Origin: SAR202 cluster bacterium | Lineage (GTDB): Bacteria > Chloroflexota > Dehalococcoidia > UBA6926 > VFHL01 | Direction: 5' to 3' | NCBI GenBank assembly: GCA_009392005.1 | Contig: VFHL01000007.1 | Span: 53,052-117,051 of the forward strand | Length of the DNA stretch: 64,000 nt | Shown: one piece after another, positions 27,812-37,867 of the stretch | Layout: each line of letters starts with the position of its first letter | Position numbering within the stretch: position 1 is the stretch's first letter | Made by a program: the position numbers and the translations under genes | Notes under the pieces: model-generated | Database searches by the model: none | What the model was told of the DNA's origin: nothing | Seen by the model: only the letters and a program-made list of their open reading frames with translations

Positions 27812-29416
27812 ATGTCGAACGTTGTCCTTTATGACACTACCCTCCGTGACGGAACACAAATGGAGGGCATCAACCTCACTGTTGATGATAAGTTGCTGAT
27901 TACAGAAAAATTGGATGAAATCGGCATTCACATCATCGAAGGAGGGACCCCTACTTCTAATCCAAAAGATATTGAGTACTTCCAACGTGTACGAGGACTG
28001 AATCTGAAAAATGCCCAAATATCGGCATTCGGATTGACCCGGCGAACGGATATTACTCCAGAATTTGATAAAAATCTGGAGTCGTTGCTGCAAAGCGAAG
28101 CACCTATCATAACTCTCGTTGGGAAAAGTGATATCCGTCATGTAACGCAAATAATTGAAACAACAGAAGCCGAGAATCTTCGTATGATCGAAGAATCTAT
28201 TGAGTATCTCCTGAAACACAACCGTAGAGTAATTTTCGACGCTGAACATTTCTTTGACGGCTATAAATATGATCCGAAATATGCCCTCCAAACGTTGAAA
28301 ATTGCGGCGGAGGCGGGAGCAGAATCGGTAGATCTTTGCGACACAAATGGAGGTACACTCCCAAATGAATTGCCTGCAATTATCGCAGCCGTCCTCCCAG
28401 GCGTAAAAACTAGAATCGGCATACATTGCCACAATGACTGTGATGTCGCTGTAGCTAACTCATTAATTGCTTTTGACCAAGGCATACTCCAAATACAAGG
28501 GGCCGTTAATGGCTGGGGAGAACGAACAGGCAATGCGAACATTCTTTCAATCATTGCGAACTTGAAAACAAAAAAACACGTTGATTGTGTTTCTGATGAA
28601 CAACTCGGCCTATTAACAGAGATCTCGCATATCATTGATGGGATCGCGAATATTTCACCAAAAGCGAGCCAACCATTTGTAGGAGATAGTGCATTTGCTC
28701 ATAAGGGAGGAATCCACGCTGCAGCAATAGCTAAATGGGAAGATAGTTACCAGCATATGACACCAGAATCAGTTGGTAACCATAAACGCGTCCTAGTATC
28801 CGAATTGTCCGGCCGCCAAAACGTGATTGCGAAGGCAGAAGAAGTAGGACTCGAGATCGCAAATGACCAGGTGTTGGTCCAAAGAGTTTTGGAACGAGTG
28901 AAGGAACAAGAAAACTTAGGATTCCATTATGAGGGGGCAGATGCCTCATTTGAGCTTTTGATCAGAAAAGAATCCGCGAATTATGTCCCGAAATTCCACC
29001 TCGTAAACTACACCGTTATTGTTGGGAAACACCAGACAGATACCAAGCGATTCGAAAATGATGAAGCAAGATCTGAAGCGACCGTAAAAGTTCAAGTAGG
29101 CAACAAGGTATATTTTGATGCTGCAGATGGCAATGGCCCCGTCAATGCTTTAGATGGTGCATTAAGAAAAGCATTACGCGACAAATTCCCGCAAGTGGAT
29201 ACCGTTCAATTAACTGATTTCAAAGTACGGATTTTGGAAGAAAGAGAAGGAACCGAAGCTCAAGTGCGCGTACTGATCGAATCAACTGATGGGACCAACC
29301 TATGGCGAACAGTTGGCTCGTCTGCTAATTTAATTGAGGCCAGTTGGATTGCCCTAACCGATAGCTTGGAATATTGGCTTCTTAAATGGGGTGACGCTGA
29401 TCCAAAACAAATTTGA
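27812..29416 (+). CDS. cimA: (R)-citramalate synthase
   Basis: 534 residues, DRE-TIM family: YDTTLRDGTQMEG (Asp8, Arg12), metal His205 and His207 in GIHCHNDC. DAEHFFDGYK is characteristic of the citramalate synthase subgroup rather than LeuA. A C-terminal LeuA-type dimer domain is present. The enzyme condenses pyruvate and acetyl-CoA to citramalate, the threonine-independent entry to isoleucine. With ilvC and leuA in the same window, it completes a branched-chain amino-acid picture. Shine-Dalgarno aaaggag lies upstream of ATG 27812. The next gene follows after 16 bp. Confidence 0.93.
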   Translation: MSNVVLYDTTLRDGTQMEGINLTVDDKLLITEKLDEIGIHIIEGGTPTSNPKDIEYFQRVRGLNLKNAQISAFGLTRRTDITPEFDKNLESLLQSEAPIITLVGKSDIRHVTQIIETTEAENLRMIEESIEYLLKHNRRVIFDAEHFFDGYKYDPKYALQTLKIAAEAGAESVDLCDTNGGTLPNELPAIIAAVLPGVKTRIGIHCHNDCDVAVANSLIAFDQGILQIQGAVNGWGERTGNANILSIIANLKTKKHVDCVSDEQLGLLTEISHIIDGIANISPKASQPFVGDSAFAHKGGIHAAAIAKWEDSYQHMTPESVGNHKRVLVSELSGRQNVIAKAEEVGLEIANDQVLVQRVLERVKEQENLGFHYEGADASFELLIRKESANYVPKFHLVNYTVIVGKHQTDTKRFENDEARSEATVKVQVGNKVYFDAADGNGPVNALDGALRKALRDKFPQVDTVQLTDFKVRILEEREGTEAQVRVLIESTDGTNLWRTVGSSANLIEASWIALTDSLEYWLLKWGDADPKQI

Positions 29417-29432
29417 TCTTTAGTTATTGAAT

Positions 29433-30575
29433 ATGGAAACTGATGTCAAAAATCTTCTGAAACAGGTATACCAAACCGATACAAAAGCCGTAATTACCGC
29501 TGCAGGCGGAGGTGCGAGTGCTATTGCTTGGATCCAAAGTATTCCTGGTTCATCACGAACCTTTCTGAAAGGTGCAGTGCCCTACCATCCTGACACTCTA
29601 AAGGCATCTCTTGGATTCGAACCCGACCAATCCGTATCCGAAGAAGTAGCATTGGTACTCGCTGAGCGATCCTACAAGGAAGCATCAACTTTAACTAAAT
29701 CTGATCCGAAATCTATTGGAATTGGTTGCACTGCAACATTAGCAACCGATCGACAAAAGCGCGGAGAACATAGGTGCCATATCGCGATTATGACCGCACG
29801 CAACGCCGAGGTACATACACTCATATTAGCGAAGAACTTACGTGACAGAAGTGAAGAAGAAGCTATCGTAAGTCGTTTAGTAATAAAAACCCTTGCTGAG
29901 GGCGCTGGGTTGGACACACGCTTAAATCTCCTAATTGACGATGGAGAGCGCTTAGCAACTAAAACATTGAAGCCAATCAGGGGATGGGATCAGTTTGTAA
30001 ATAGCGATGATCTTAGCTTAACAATTTCCAGTGAGGGGAACACTCTACCAGGAATACCACCTGCGAAAGGTATCTTATCTGGTTCGTTTAACCCGCTACA
30101 TGAAGGGCATATAGGAATGGCCAACATGGGAGAACAAATCTTGAGCGGAGATGTCGCATACGAATTACCGATCATTAATGCCGATAAACCCACGCTAACA
30201 GAACTTCAGGTCCGTCTTCGAATCTCGCAATTTGCTGGTTGGGCAACAGTAATCCTAACAAAAACACCTACTTTTTCAGAAAAAGCTACAATTCTCCCGC
30301 AATGTACATTCATAGTAGGAGTAGATACAGCAAGCCGCATAGTCGAGCCACGATTTTATGGAGGGACACAAGAGGGGCTAAATAAAGCATTATCAGAGTT
30401 TCAAGAACAAGGATGTCATTTTCTAGTTGCGGGACGCAAAGATGGATCGAACTTCATCACACTGTCAGATGTGAACATTCCTGACTCCGCTCAAGATCTC
30501 TTCGAACAGATCCCAGAAGAGCAGTTCAGATCAGACTTGTCATCAACACAAATACGCCGCGACGGATCAGGCTAG
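29433..30575 (+). CDS. CinA-C-like domain fused to HxGH nucleotidyltransferase
   Basis: 380 residues. Residues 1-170 resemble the C-terminal CinA/PncC domain (AAGGGASAIAWIQSIPGSS, VPYHPDTLKA, IGIGCTATLA). The canonical nucleophile Ser of PncC (SCTGG) is replaced by the AAGGG form. Residues from about 210 form an adenylyl/cytidylyltransferase fold with SFNPLHEGHI (HxGH, His223 and His226) and a late SSTQIRR motif like the SSTxIR of NMN/NaMN adenylyltransferases. A bifunctional NMN-metabolising enzyme is plausible but unproven, especially without the Ser. ATG 29433 is chosen; a TTG lies 6 bp earlier. Probably co-transcribed with cimA. Confidence 0.75.
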   Translation: METDVKNLLKQVYQTDTKAVITAAGGGASAIAWIQSIPGSSRTFLKGAVPYHPDTLKASLGFEPDQSVSEEVALVLAERSYKEASTLTKSDPKSIGIGCTATLATDRQKRGEHRCHIAIMTARNAEVHTLILAKNLRDRSEEEAIVSRLVIKTLAEGAGLDTRLNLLIDDGERLATKTLKPIRGWDQFVNSDDLSLTISSEGNTLPGIPPAKGILSGSFNPLHEGHIGMANMGEQILSGDVAYELPIINADKPTLTELQVRLRISQFAGWATVILTKTPTFSEKATILPQCTFIVGVDTASRIVEPRFYGGTQEGLNKALSEFQEQGCHFLVAGRKDGSNFITLSDVNIPDSAQDLFEQIPEEQFRSDLSSTQIRRDGSG

Positions 30576-30619
30576 CTGATGCTACCCAATCCAATCTAAC
30601 GAAAAATAAGCACACTAAA

Positions 30620-31652
30620 TTACAAATCGACAATTAATTTGGGATCTTCCGTAATGTAACCAATATGAGTGCCATTTACATCACGCTTCTCCAACGCATC
30701 CAACAATGTTGGGGCCATATCCTCGGATACAGAAATTAGCAACCCACCAGAAGTTTGCGGATCACAGAGAATTGCCTGGTCATCTAAATCAAGTTCATGA
30801 TGTAAAGTGATCTTATTCTCGATGAATTTAATATTCCGAAAAGTTCCATCAGGAATCACGCCGTCCTCCAATTGACCCCAAACCTCAGGTAAAATCGGTA
30901 TCTCGCCCATTCGGATTCTAGCTCCCACTCCTGAAGCGTTAAGCATCTCTTGCAAATGCCCAAGCAAGCCAAATCCAGTAATATCTGTACAGGCGTTCAC
31001 ACCAACCTCAAGCATTGCCTCAGAGGCTGGACGGTTTAACGTACTCATGATTGATACCATCTTCTCTATCAGGTTGTCCTCCAAACGACCCACTTTAAGC
31101 GCTGTGGTCAATATACCCATCCCGATAGGTTTGGTAATGATTAATGCATCACCAACTTGTGCTCCAGCATTTGTCACTTCGTGACCGGGCGCCACAAGAC
31201 CCGTAACACTAAGTCCATACTTTGGCTCAGCATCATCAACAGAATGTCCTCCAAGAATCAATACCCCGGCCTCAGTCGCTTTCGCTGCTCCGCCTTTAAT
31301 AATCTCGCTCAAAACGTCCATATCGTGGTCCTTCGGAAAGGACACAATATTTAATGCGATTATCGGGTGGGCACCCATCGCATAGATATCGCTTAAAGCG
31401 TTCGCAACCGCAATGGATCCATATGCAAAAGGATCGTCTACAACGGGAGCAAAGAAATCTACAGTTTGGACAAGAGCGACATCATCATTCAACCGATAAA
31501 CAGCAGCATCATCTGATGTATCTTTTCCAACAAGTACATTCGGATCGTTGATAGGGGGCAAATGACGCAGAACCTGCGCGAGCTCAGATGGACCGAGTTT
31601 ACCTGCTCAGCCAGCACAGTTAGCAAGACTAGTTAATGGTGTCGTATCCATA
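30620..31652 (-). CDS. selD: Selenophosphate synthetase SelD, selenocysteine-containing (in-frame TGA) with one apparent frameshift
   Basis: From ATG 31652 the frame reads MDTTPLTSLANCAG-U-AGKLGPSELAQVLRH, with TGA (31608-31610) as codon 15 at the Cys/Sec position of SelD. A good Shine-Dalgarno (aaaggggg) precedes this ATG. After codon 30 there are four T (31560-31563 on this strand) where three would keep frame. One base removed joins exactly to LPPINDPNVLVGKDTSDDAAVY and gives 343 residues, normal SelD length. The remaining 313 codons are a full SelD core. A 5 bp hairpin with loop TCCAT lies at +10 to +24 after the TGA (31584-31598). SelD makes selenophosphate from selenide and ATP. The frameshift may be a sequencing error, a recent mutation, or programmed. 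Confidence 0.85.
31584..31598 (-). promoter_or_regulatory. Candidate bacterial SECIS hairpin in selD
   Basis: CTCGG/CTGAG stem (one G-U pair) with a TCCAT loop, starting 10 nt after the TGA. Geometry fits a bacterial SECIS, but the stem is short and the loop lacks G, so confidence is limited. Confidence 0.4.
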
Positions 31653-31756
31653 AACAAATTACCCCCTTTCTAAAAATAGCCTGTTATACCCAGACTAATG
31701 GGTAGCAAAACATATCCATTTAATGCGATCACAGGAGAATATACAAGAGTTCGTAC

Positions 31757-32971
31757 TCACGGCTCCTTACGAATTATTCTCAATTCTCCAGCCATTTTCA
31801 ATCCTACCGTACACACGCACAACCCAATCAACACCACGAATGCGGTAAAAATAAACGAGCCCGTGAAGCCAATCTGCTTCGCAATTATACCGACTGTAGC
31901 AGATCCAACAGCACTGCCAAATGCCATACCAGACGAAAAAATGCCCATCGCCACGCCGCGCCGTGCAACATCGACACGATCAGACGTTAACGCGGTTAAA
32001 GTCGGATATGCGGCACCCCAGCCCATACCAAATGTAACAGCAGCTATCAGCAACGCGGGCAATGATGTAGCCATACTCAATATGAGAAGGGCGATCATCT
32101 GCGAGGTTAGGGAAGGCAATAGTACAGCAGCCCTCCCATAGCGATCAGAAACCCGACCGGCAAGGAACCGGACTACGATCACAACGACTGCATAAACAGT
32201 AAAAAAAACTTGGTAGCTATTTATGTCTCTTTGCTCGCCCATTACGGCCAAAAATTGGATCGTTGATCCATATGAAACGGACAAGAGAAATTGGATCGTT
32301 GCGGGAAACAATGCCTCGCGCACAAACCATCGATTATTTTGCGAATCAGTTTCTAGGGACGCGCTAGCATCACGCCGAACCACTGATTGCTCGCGTACAA
32401 AAGCAACAAGACCGAATGAAACCATACACAATACAGCTGTGGCGAAGAACGGGGCACGAAATCCATAACCGTTCATAATAGCTAAACCCATTGCCGGGCC
32501 AAAAGCAATCGCGAAATTATGTGACAACATAAACGTGGAAATCGCTTCACCACTGCGCGAAGCAGGTGCAATATCAAAAACCAACGTCCGTGATGCTGTA
32601 TTTGTCGCTGTTGTTCCGAAGGAACGACCCGTGAGGGGAAGCGCAAAGGAAATCACTGATTTAACAAACGCAAATGATGTCGCGACTAAACTACCAATCA
32701 CTAAACCCGTCAATAGAATCCGTTTGCTGCCCCAATGATCAACTGCTCGCCCAAAAAGAGGCGCGGTGAAAAGGGTTATCAATCCAGTAATACCAAGCAG
32801 AAGGCCGACATCCGTTTCACTCCCACCCATATGCATAATATACAAAGGGATTATTGGAAGCAGTGTGTAAAATGCTGCAAAAACGGTTAGCTCAGCAACA
32901 AAAAGGAGAACAAAAGACCTTGTATATATCTTCTCTACAATCGCAGATGATCCACTTATTGTAGGGTCCAT
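31757..32971 (-). CDS. Major facilitator superfamily transporter
   Basis: 404 residues with about 12 hydrophobic segments. The cytoplasmic loop signature GRAVDHWGSKRILLTG between helices 2 and 3 and its second-half copy GRVSDRYGRAAVL are both present. The family covers drug and metabolite efflux; substrate unknown. It starts on ATG with agagacc upstream and lies before selD on the same strand, 104 bp apart. Confidence 0.82.
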   Translation of the reverse strand: MDPTISGSSAIVEKIYTRSFVLLFVAELTVFAAFYTLLPIIPLYIMHMGGSETDVGLLLGITGLITLFTAPLFGRAVDHWGSKRILLTGLVIGSLVATSFAFVKSVISFALPLTGRSFGTTATNTASRTLVFDIAPASRSGEAISTFMLSHNFAIAFGPAMGLAIMNGYGFRAPFFATAVLCMVSFGLVAFVREQSVVRRDASASLETDSQNNRWFVREALFPATIQFLLSVSYGSTIQFLAVMGEQRDINSYQVFFTVYAVVVIVVRFLAGRVSDRYGRAAVLLPSLTSQMIALLILSMATSLPALLIAAVTFGMGWGAAYPTLTALTSDRVDVARRGVAMGIFSSGMAFGSAVGSATVGIIAKQIGFTGSFIFTAFVVLIGLCVCTVGLKMAGELRIIRKEP

Positions 32972-33046
32972 TTAAGGTCTCTTCTTCTAGGTGACGTGCG
33001 TCGTACTCACAGGAACCACACCCTATTCACGAAGAACAAGCGGTCC

Positions 33047-34900
33047 CTATTCTTGGCTATTTTCAATCTGTCTAGGCCCATAATCTGGGTCTCCTAACAG
33101 ATTGTCCAACTCGTCACCTTCAACACTCTCGTGTTCAATAAGCAATTGTGCAATCTCATCCAACTTTGTTCGGTATTTGGTTAAAACGTTATTCGCGGTC
33201 CGATTTGCGACTCCCAACAATGTCCGAATCTCTTCATCAATTTCATCGGCCACTTTAGAGCCATAATCACGAGCATTGCCCATCTCTCTCCCAAGAAACA
33301 TCGTCTCTTCGCGACGCCCCAAAGTAACTGGCCCAAGCTTGTCACTCATTCCGTACAAAGTAACCATACGACGCGCTACGTCCGTTGCCTTTTCAATGTC
33401 ATTTGATGCGCCGGTACTGACGTCACCGAAAACTATTAATTCCGCTACTTGCCCACCTAAAGAATATGCCAACATGTCCGTGAATTGATATCGGGTCCAG
33501 AGGGTTCGATCTTCTTCCGGAAGATATCGCGTATAACCACCCATAGCCCCACGCGACACTATAGTAATCTTCTGAACGGGATCAGCATGTTCCAAATGGT
33601 GCGCCACCAAAGCATGGCCCGCTTCATGATAAGCGGTAATTTCCTTCTCTTTAGGCGTTATAACTCGGCTTTTACGCTCTGGTCCTGCAATGACACGATC
33701 AACAGCTTCTGCAAACTCCGCATATCCGATAACATTCTTTTTCTGACGGGCAGCCAGAATCCCAGCTTCATTAACAAGATTCGCCAAATCAGCGCCAGTA
33801 AATCCAGATGTTTGCTTCGCGACAAGTTCTGAGTCAACAGATGAGTCGAGTGGTTTGCCTTTCAAATGTATATCCAAAATAGCTTGCCGCCCACGAACAT
33901 CAGGTGTGTCCACAGTCACTCTACGATCAAAGCGGCCAGGTCTCAAAAGAGCAGGATCAAGAATATCAGGTCGGTTCGTTGCCGCAAGAACAATTACATT
34001 TGTATTTGTATCAAACCCATCCATTTCAACAAGAATCTGGTTTAACGTTTGCTCTCGTTCGTCATGCCCACCGCCAAGTCCAGCTCCTCGATGTCGACCG
34101 ACCGCGTCAATCTCATCGATGAAAACTATCGACGGAGAATTTTTCTTGGCTTGCTCAAATAAATCACGAACACGGCTCGCTCCAACACCAACAAACATTT
34201 CCACAAATTCGGATCCACTTATTGAAAAAAATGGTACTCCCGCTTCACCAGCGACTGCCCTACTAAGCAACGTTTTGCCACCACCTGGGGAGCCAATTAA
34301 TAACACGCCACTAGGCACGCGCGCTCCCAGAGCTTGAAATCGCTCGGGATATCGAAGAAATTCAACTACTTCTTCTAATTCATTCTTTGCTTCATCAACA
34401 CCTGCAACATCCTCGAAGGTAACCGTTGGTCTATTCCCTACGAACAATTTGGCCCGACTGCGACCAAAATTCAGCGCTTGGCTGTTGCCACCCTGCGCCT
34501 GCCGCATCATAAATATCAAAATACCACCAAACAGAATTAGAGGAAGGAAGTTCACTATTATGCCAAAGAAATTAGATAGCCCGCTGGCCCCTTTCACTTC
34601 AATAGAAAGACCACTACTAGCTATATCAATTCCCGCCGACTCAAGTATCTCGAAAACGGTCTGCCCCGACTCTTTTCTTGAAGTTAGAACAGCACCACTC
34701 GTACGAATGATTTTCAAATCGTTGCCATTTACTTCGATGCGATTAATCTGGCCTTGCTGGGCCAACGCGATAACTTGACTGAGTTCCACATCTTCGCCAC
34801 CACGGGAAGGGTTAAAAACAGTCATTAAAATGGCCGCTATCGCGACAAAAATCAAAAGATATATAAAACTATTTTGGAACGATCGTGGATTCATATTCAT
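33047..34900 (-). CDS. ftsH: ATP-dependent zinc metalloprotease FtsH
   Basis: 617 residues. Two membrane helices (about 10-29 and 110-133) bracket a short external domain. The AAA+ module has Walker A GSPGGGKT (203-210; usual form GPPGTGKT), Walker [24 protein letters not shown] and the pore motif [10 protein letters not shown]. The M41 protease has HEAGH at 425-429. It degrades membrane and regulatory proteins. The protein ends soon after the protease domain, a normal short tail. Single gene; the next upstream gene (ABC-F) is 223 bp away on the same strand. Confidence 0.96.
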   Translation of the reverse strand: MNMNPRSFQNSFIYLLIFVAIAAILMTVFNPSRGGEDVELSQVIALAQQGQINRIEVNGNDLKIIRTSGAVLTSRKESGQTVFEILESAGIDIASSGLSIEVKGASGLSNFFGIIVNFLPLILFGGILIFMMRQAQGGNSQALNFGRSRAKLFVGNRPTVTFEDVAGVDEAKNELEEVVEFLRYPERFQALGARVPSGVLLIGSPGGGKTLLSRAVAGEAGVPFFSISGSEFVEMFVGVGASRVRDLFEQAKKNSPSIVFIDEIDAVGRHRGAGLGGGHDEREQTLNQILVEMDGFDTNTNVIVLAATNRPDILDPALLRPGRFDRRVTVDTPDVRGRQAILDIHLKGKPLDSSVDSELVAKQTSGFTGADLANLVNEAGILAARQKKNVIGYAEFAEAVDRVIAGPERKSRVITPKEKEITAYHEAGHALVAHHLEHADPVQKITIVSRGAMGGYTRYLPEEDRTLWTRYQFTDMLAYSLGGQVAELIVFGDVSTGASNDIEKATDVARRMVTLYGMSDKLGPVTLGRREETMFLGREMGNARDYGSKVADEIDEEIRTLLGVANRTANNVLTKYRTKLDEIAQLLIEHESVEGDELDNLLGDPDYGPRQIENSQE

Positions 34901-35123
34901 TCAATCACGGGATATTCACACTCTCAAACCAACAAAAGTGCATCATAATCATCTGGCAAATAACAAATTAAAGCACGTATTCTTCTTCAAATGAAGGAAC
35001 GAGCCAACTAGTCATCATCCAAATCGTGATTGATCTCCTTTCAAACCCTCTCAGTCTTGCCAGTACTCCCCTCAACCGGATGGAGTATATCTCAAAACCT
35101 CTGCTGCGTTAACCATCAATTCT

Positions 35124-36998
35124 CTACCCATTCCCCCATTTGTCCAAAGCTTCAGCGATTTCAATCTGCAACTTGTTATATTCTTCACCGAGCTTAGCCA
35201 CCTCACCAACATTTTGGCCATCCGATGCAGTTGCAATCTCCCGTTCAACTATTTTGATCCGTTTCTCTAAAACCGCAATCTGATTTTCTAGAGCATCTAG
35301 CCACGGCTTTGGAGGCTCTTTTTTTTCTTGAGGTCGATCATTTTTCTTCTCATCACGTTTCTTGGGTTTAGGTGGTTTTGTAACAACCCTCTTATCACGA
35401 CTTTCCCAGTCATGAAATGATCCCTGAAATGTTACCAAAGCGCCATCGTGAACGTTCCATATCTGATCGGCAAGAAGCGAAATAAGATGCCGATCATGGG
35501 AAACAAAAAGCATTGTGCCCGTATAATTCAAAAGGTTTTGCTCAAGCGCCTCGCGGCTCGGTATATCCAAATGGGTGGTAGGTTCATCAAGAACCAAAAA
35601 ATTGGGTTCCAATATAAGTAAACGAGCTAAAGCAAGCCGACTTTTCTCTCCGCCACTCAATGAATCAACCGCTTTAAACACATCTTCCCCTCGAAACAAG
35701 AACCGGGCAAGATATTGCCGCGCCTCTCCAATCAAGACGTTTTTTGCCTCTAAAAGAGCGTCGAGAACAGTACCGTGAAGGGGCAAATTCGCTAGATCTT
35801 GTCGATAGTATCCCGCTTCAACGTTGTATCCAATCTTGACTGAACCTTCCAAGGGATCATGTTCATCAATTAAAGTTCGGAGTAATGTTGTTTTCCCACT
35901 CCCATTCGGCCCAACAACCGCAACACGCGAACCTCTCGCTAATTTAAGATCAGGTACCGAAAGTAATTCGATATTACCCTCGGGAAGATGCAAACCTATC
36001 CGCAAATCATTGGTGCTAAAGACAACTTGTCCAGTGCGACGTGTTTGGATTGATCCAATTGCTAAGCCATCCCGCTCTTGGACCTGCTCAATTCTCTCTA
36101 CACGGGCAAGCTTCGTTGCACGACCTCGCGCCTCACGTCCACGCTGACCTGCACTGTACCGCTGTATAAATGATTCTTCGTGAGCGATGTTTTTTTGCTG
36201 AGCATCGTATTCCTTTTGTTCCCGCCGCCGCAGGTCATCCTTGAGACCACTATATTTCGTGTAATTTCCCGGATACGATTGGACCCGCTGATTTTCAACG
36301 TCCCAGATTTGTTTAGCTACTCGGTCAAGAAAATATCTGTCATGAGAAACAATAAGAAATGCACTTTTCCAACGAATTAGCATGCTTTCTAACCAATCCA
36401 ATGCAGAAAAATCAAGATAATTCGTTGGCTCATCCAATATCAGCAAATCGGGATTGGATAATATCGCCTTTGCAAGCGATGCCCTAGTGCGCTCGCCCCC
36501 ACTAGCAGCATTTAATGGTGTATCCAAAGTGTTTTCGTCAAACCCAATTTCTGAAGCAACACGTTCTGCAAGATTTTCATAAGTGTAACCGCCTAAATTC
36601 TCATATTCCTCGATCAACGAAGAATAAATTTGACCACTCGTAAGTTCCCCTCCATCAGATGTTCCCGCCCCTAAGACCGCCTCCGCATCTTGGATCTCTC
36701 GCTCAACCTTTTGAATATGGGCAAAAGCAGAAAGGATTTCTTCACGAATTGTTCTCCCGCCTTGATCGTTCAAAGCTTGCTGAGGAACGTATCCAATCTG
36801 AAGATCTCGGATACGGTAAACATCGCCAGATGACGGAGATAAATCTCCGGTGAGTATACGAAGCAAAGAAGTTTTCCCAGATCCATTAGGACCTACTACT
36901 CCAATACTGGCATCATCCGGAATCTCTACATTCACTTGAGAAAAGACTTCTATGTCAGAATACAAAAGCCCTGCATCTGAAGTCGAAAGCAAACTCAT
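35124..36998 (-). CDS. ABC-F family ATP-binding protein (ribosome-associated type)
   Basis: 624 residues with two ABC ATPase domains and no membrane helices. Walker A GPNGSGKTSLL and GPNGSGKTTLL, signatures ASGGERTRASLA and LSGGEKSRLALA, Walker B LLILDEPTNYLD and FLVLDEPTTHLD. A charged linker joins the domains and a C-terminal basic coiled coil (KPPKPKKRDEKK) follows, as in Uup/EttA/antibiotic-resistance ABC-F proteins. They act at the ribosomal E site to relieve stalling. A VLRF1-like release-factor gene lies divergently next to it, which suggests a shared ribosome-rescue theme. Confidence 0.92.
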   Translation of the reverse strand: MSLLSTSDAGLLYSDIEVFSQVNVEIPDDASIGVVGPNGSGKTSLLRILTGDLSPSSGDVYRIRDLQIGYVPQQALNDQGGRTIREEILSAFAHIQKVEREIQDAEAVLGAGTSDGGELTSGQIYSSLIEEYENLGGYTYENLAERVASEIGFDENTLDTPLNAASGGERTRASLAKAILSNPDLLILDEPTNYLDFSALDWLESMLIRWKSAFLIVSHDRYFLDRVAKQIWDVENQRVQSYPGNYTKYSGLKDDLRRREQKEYDAQQKNIAHEESFIQRYSAGQRGREARGRATKLARVERIEQVQERDGLAIGSIQTRRTGQVVFSTNDLRIGLHLPEGNIELLSVPDLKLARGSRVAVVGPNGSGKTTLLRTLIDEHDPLEGSVKIGYNVEAGYYRQDLANLPLHGTVLDALLEAKNVLIGEARQYLARFLFRGEDVFKAVDSLSGGEKSRLALARLLILEPNFLVLDEPTTHLDIPSREALEQNLLNYTGTMLFVSHDRHLISLLADQIWNVHDGALVTFQGSFHDWESRDKRVVTKPPKPKKRDEKKNDRPQEKKEPPKPWLDALENQIAVLEKRIKIVEREIATASDGQNVGEVAKLGEEYNKLQIEIAEALDKWGNG

Positions 36999-37010
36999 AA
37001 GAGTGGCCTC

Positions 37011-37031
37011 ACCTGTCTATTTAAAACAGGT
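37011..37031 (-). promoter_or_regulatory. Hairpin in the 5' untranslated region of the ABC-F gene
   Basis: ACCTGT/ACAGGT inverted repeat around a 9-base AT-rich loop, 13 bp before the ABC-F start. It could be an operator or an attenuator arm; ABC-F genes are often attenuated. No U-run follows, so it is not a standard terminator. Confidence 0.3.
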
Positions 37032-37113
37032 CTTTCATCAACAACCTCTTTTGAGACAGGCCATACACATGTTAGGTTGCCACCAATTGATCCCATTTCC
37101 ACCTTTAAAGACA

Positions 37114-37141
37114 TCGACTGTCTACCCTTAATGAATACAAT
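37114..37141 (+). promoter_or_regulatory. Predicted promoter of the VLRF1-like gene
   Basis: TCGACT (37114-37119), 16 bp spacer, TACAAT (37136-37141), 26 bp before the ATG. Confidence 0.4.
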
Positions 37142-37167
37142 GTGCTGGATACTGATATCTTATATCC

Positions 37168-37860
37168 ATGAAAAGTTTATCAAAACAAGCGCTGGAAGGA
37201 ATTATGTCTGAGTGGCATGACTTGGATGGAGGGATCCATACCTATTATTTGATGCCCTCTAAACCGATCCCTAACGATATCCCAATATCAACAACGCTGG
37301 ATGACGTGATAAGCACTTCTACTACAGGCGCCGTATTTTTGCTCGGCAATCACAACTCACACCTCATTATCCCTCCATTCCCTATCGAATCAACCCATGA
37401 TTATCCAGGATGGAATCTGCAACCCTTACGCGACCAACTGCAGCGCTCACATAAATTACTTGTTGTACTCATACGACGCGGTGGTTTTTCAATCGGTATT
37501 TTCCACGGTATGAGTCTTCTCGTTTCAAAAACGAGCTCGCCATTTGTGAAAGCGCGCCACCGGAAAGGTGGAAGTTCATCTGGCCGTTTTGCTAGGAGAC
37601 GAGACGGACAAACTCAGATTTTACTTAGCAAGGCATGTGATGCACTCACGGTCCAGTTCAAAACGGATGGTGAAAATCTCGACCACCTGATTCTCGGGGG
37701 CGACAAACAACTTTTAGTTGCTTTGGAAAAAAAATGTACCTCTTTACAAAATCTCAAATCCATCCAAATGGATCGAATTCTTAATGTCCGTGAGCCACGA
37801 TTGAAAGTGCTAAAATCCTCTGTAAAAGAAATCTATACCAGCCAAGTAATCACCTTTTAG
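37168..37860 (+). CDS. VLRF1/Vms1-like peptidyl-tRNA hydrolase (eRF1-fold release factor)
   Basis: 230 residues. The central block KARHRKGGSSSGRFARRR matches the bacterial VLRF1 loop, in which eRF1's GGQ becomes a Gly/Ser-rich loop (G134, G135, S136 here) followed by an Arg-rich helix. An RNase H-like strand pattern surrounds it (LLVVLIRRGGFSIGIFHG, LDHLILGGDKQLLVAL). Such proteins cleave peptidyl-tRNA on stalled ribosomal subunits, like yeast Vms1. There is no Gln in the loop, so the catalytic geometry differs from GGQ factors. It sits divergent from an ABC-F gene and ends 7 bp from convergent recN. The assignment comes from the loop motif alone. Confidence 0.6.
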   Translation: MKSLSKQALEGIMSEWHDLDGGIHTYYLMPSKPIPNDIPISTTLDDVISTSTTGAVFLLGNHNSHLIIPPFPIESTHDYPGWNLQPLRDQLQRSHKLLVVLIRRGGFSIGIFHGMSLLVSKTSSPFVKARHRKGGSSSGRFARRRDGQTQILLSKACDALTVQFKTDGENLDHLILGGDKQLLVALEKKCTSLQNLKSIQMDRILNVREPRLKVLKSSVKEIYTSQVITF

Positions 37861-37867
37861 AGAAAAT

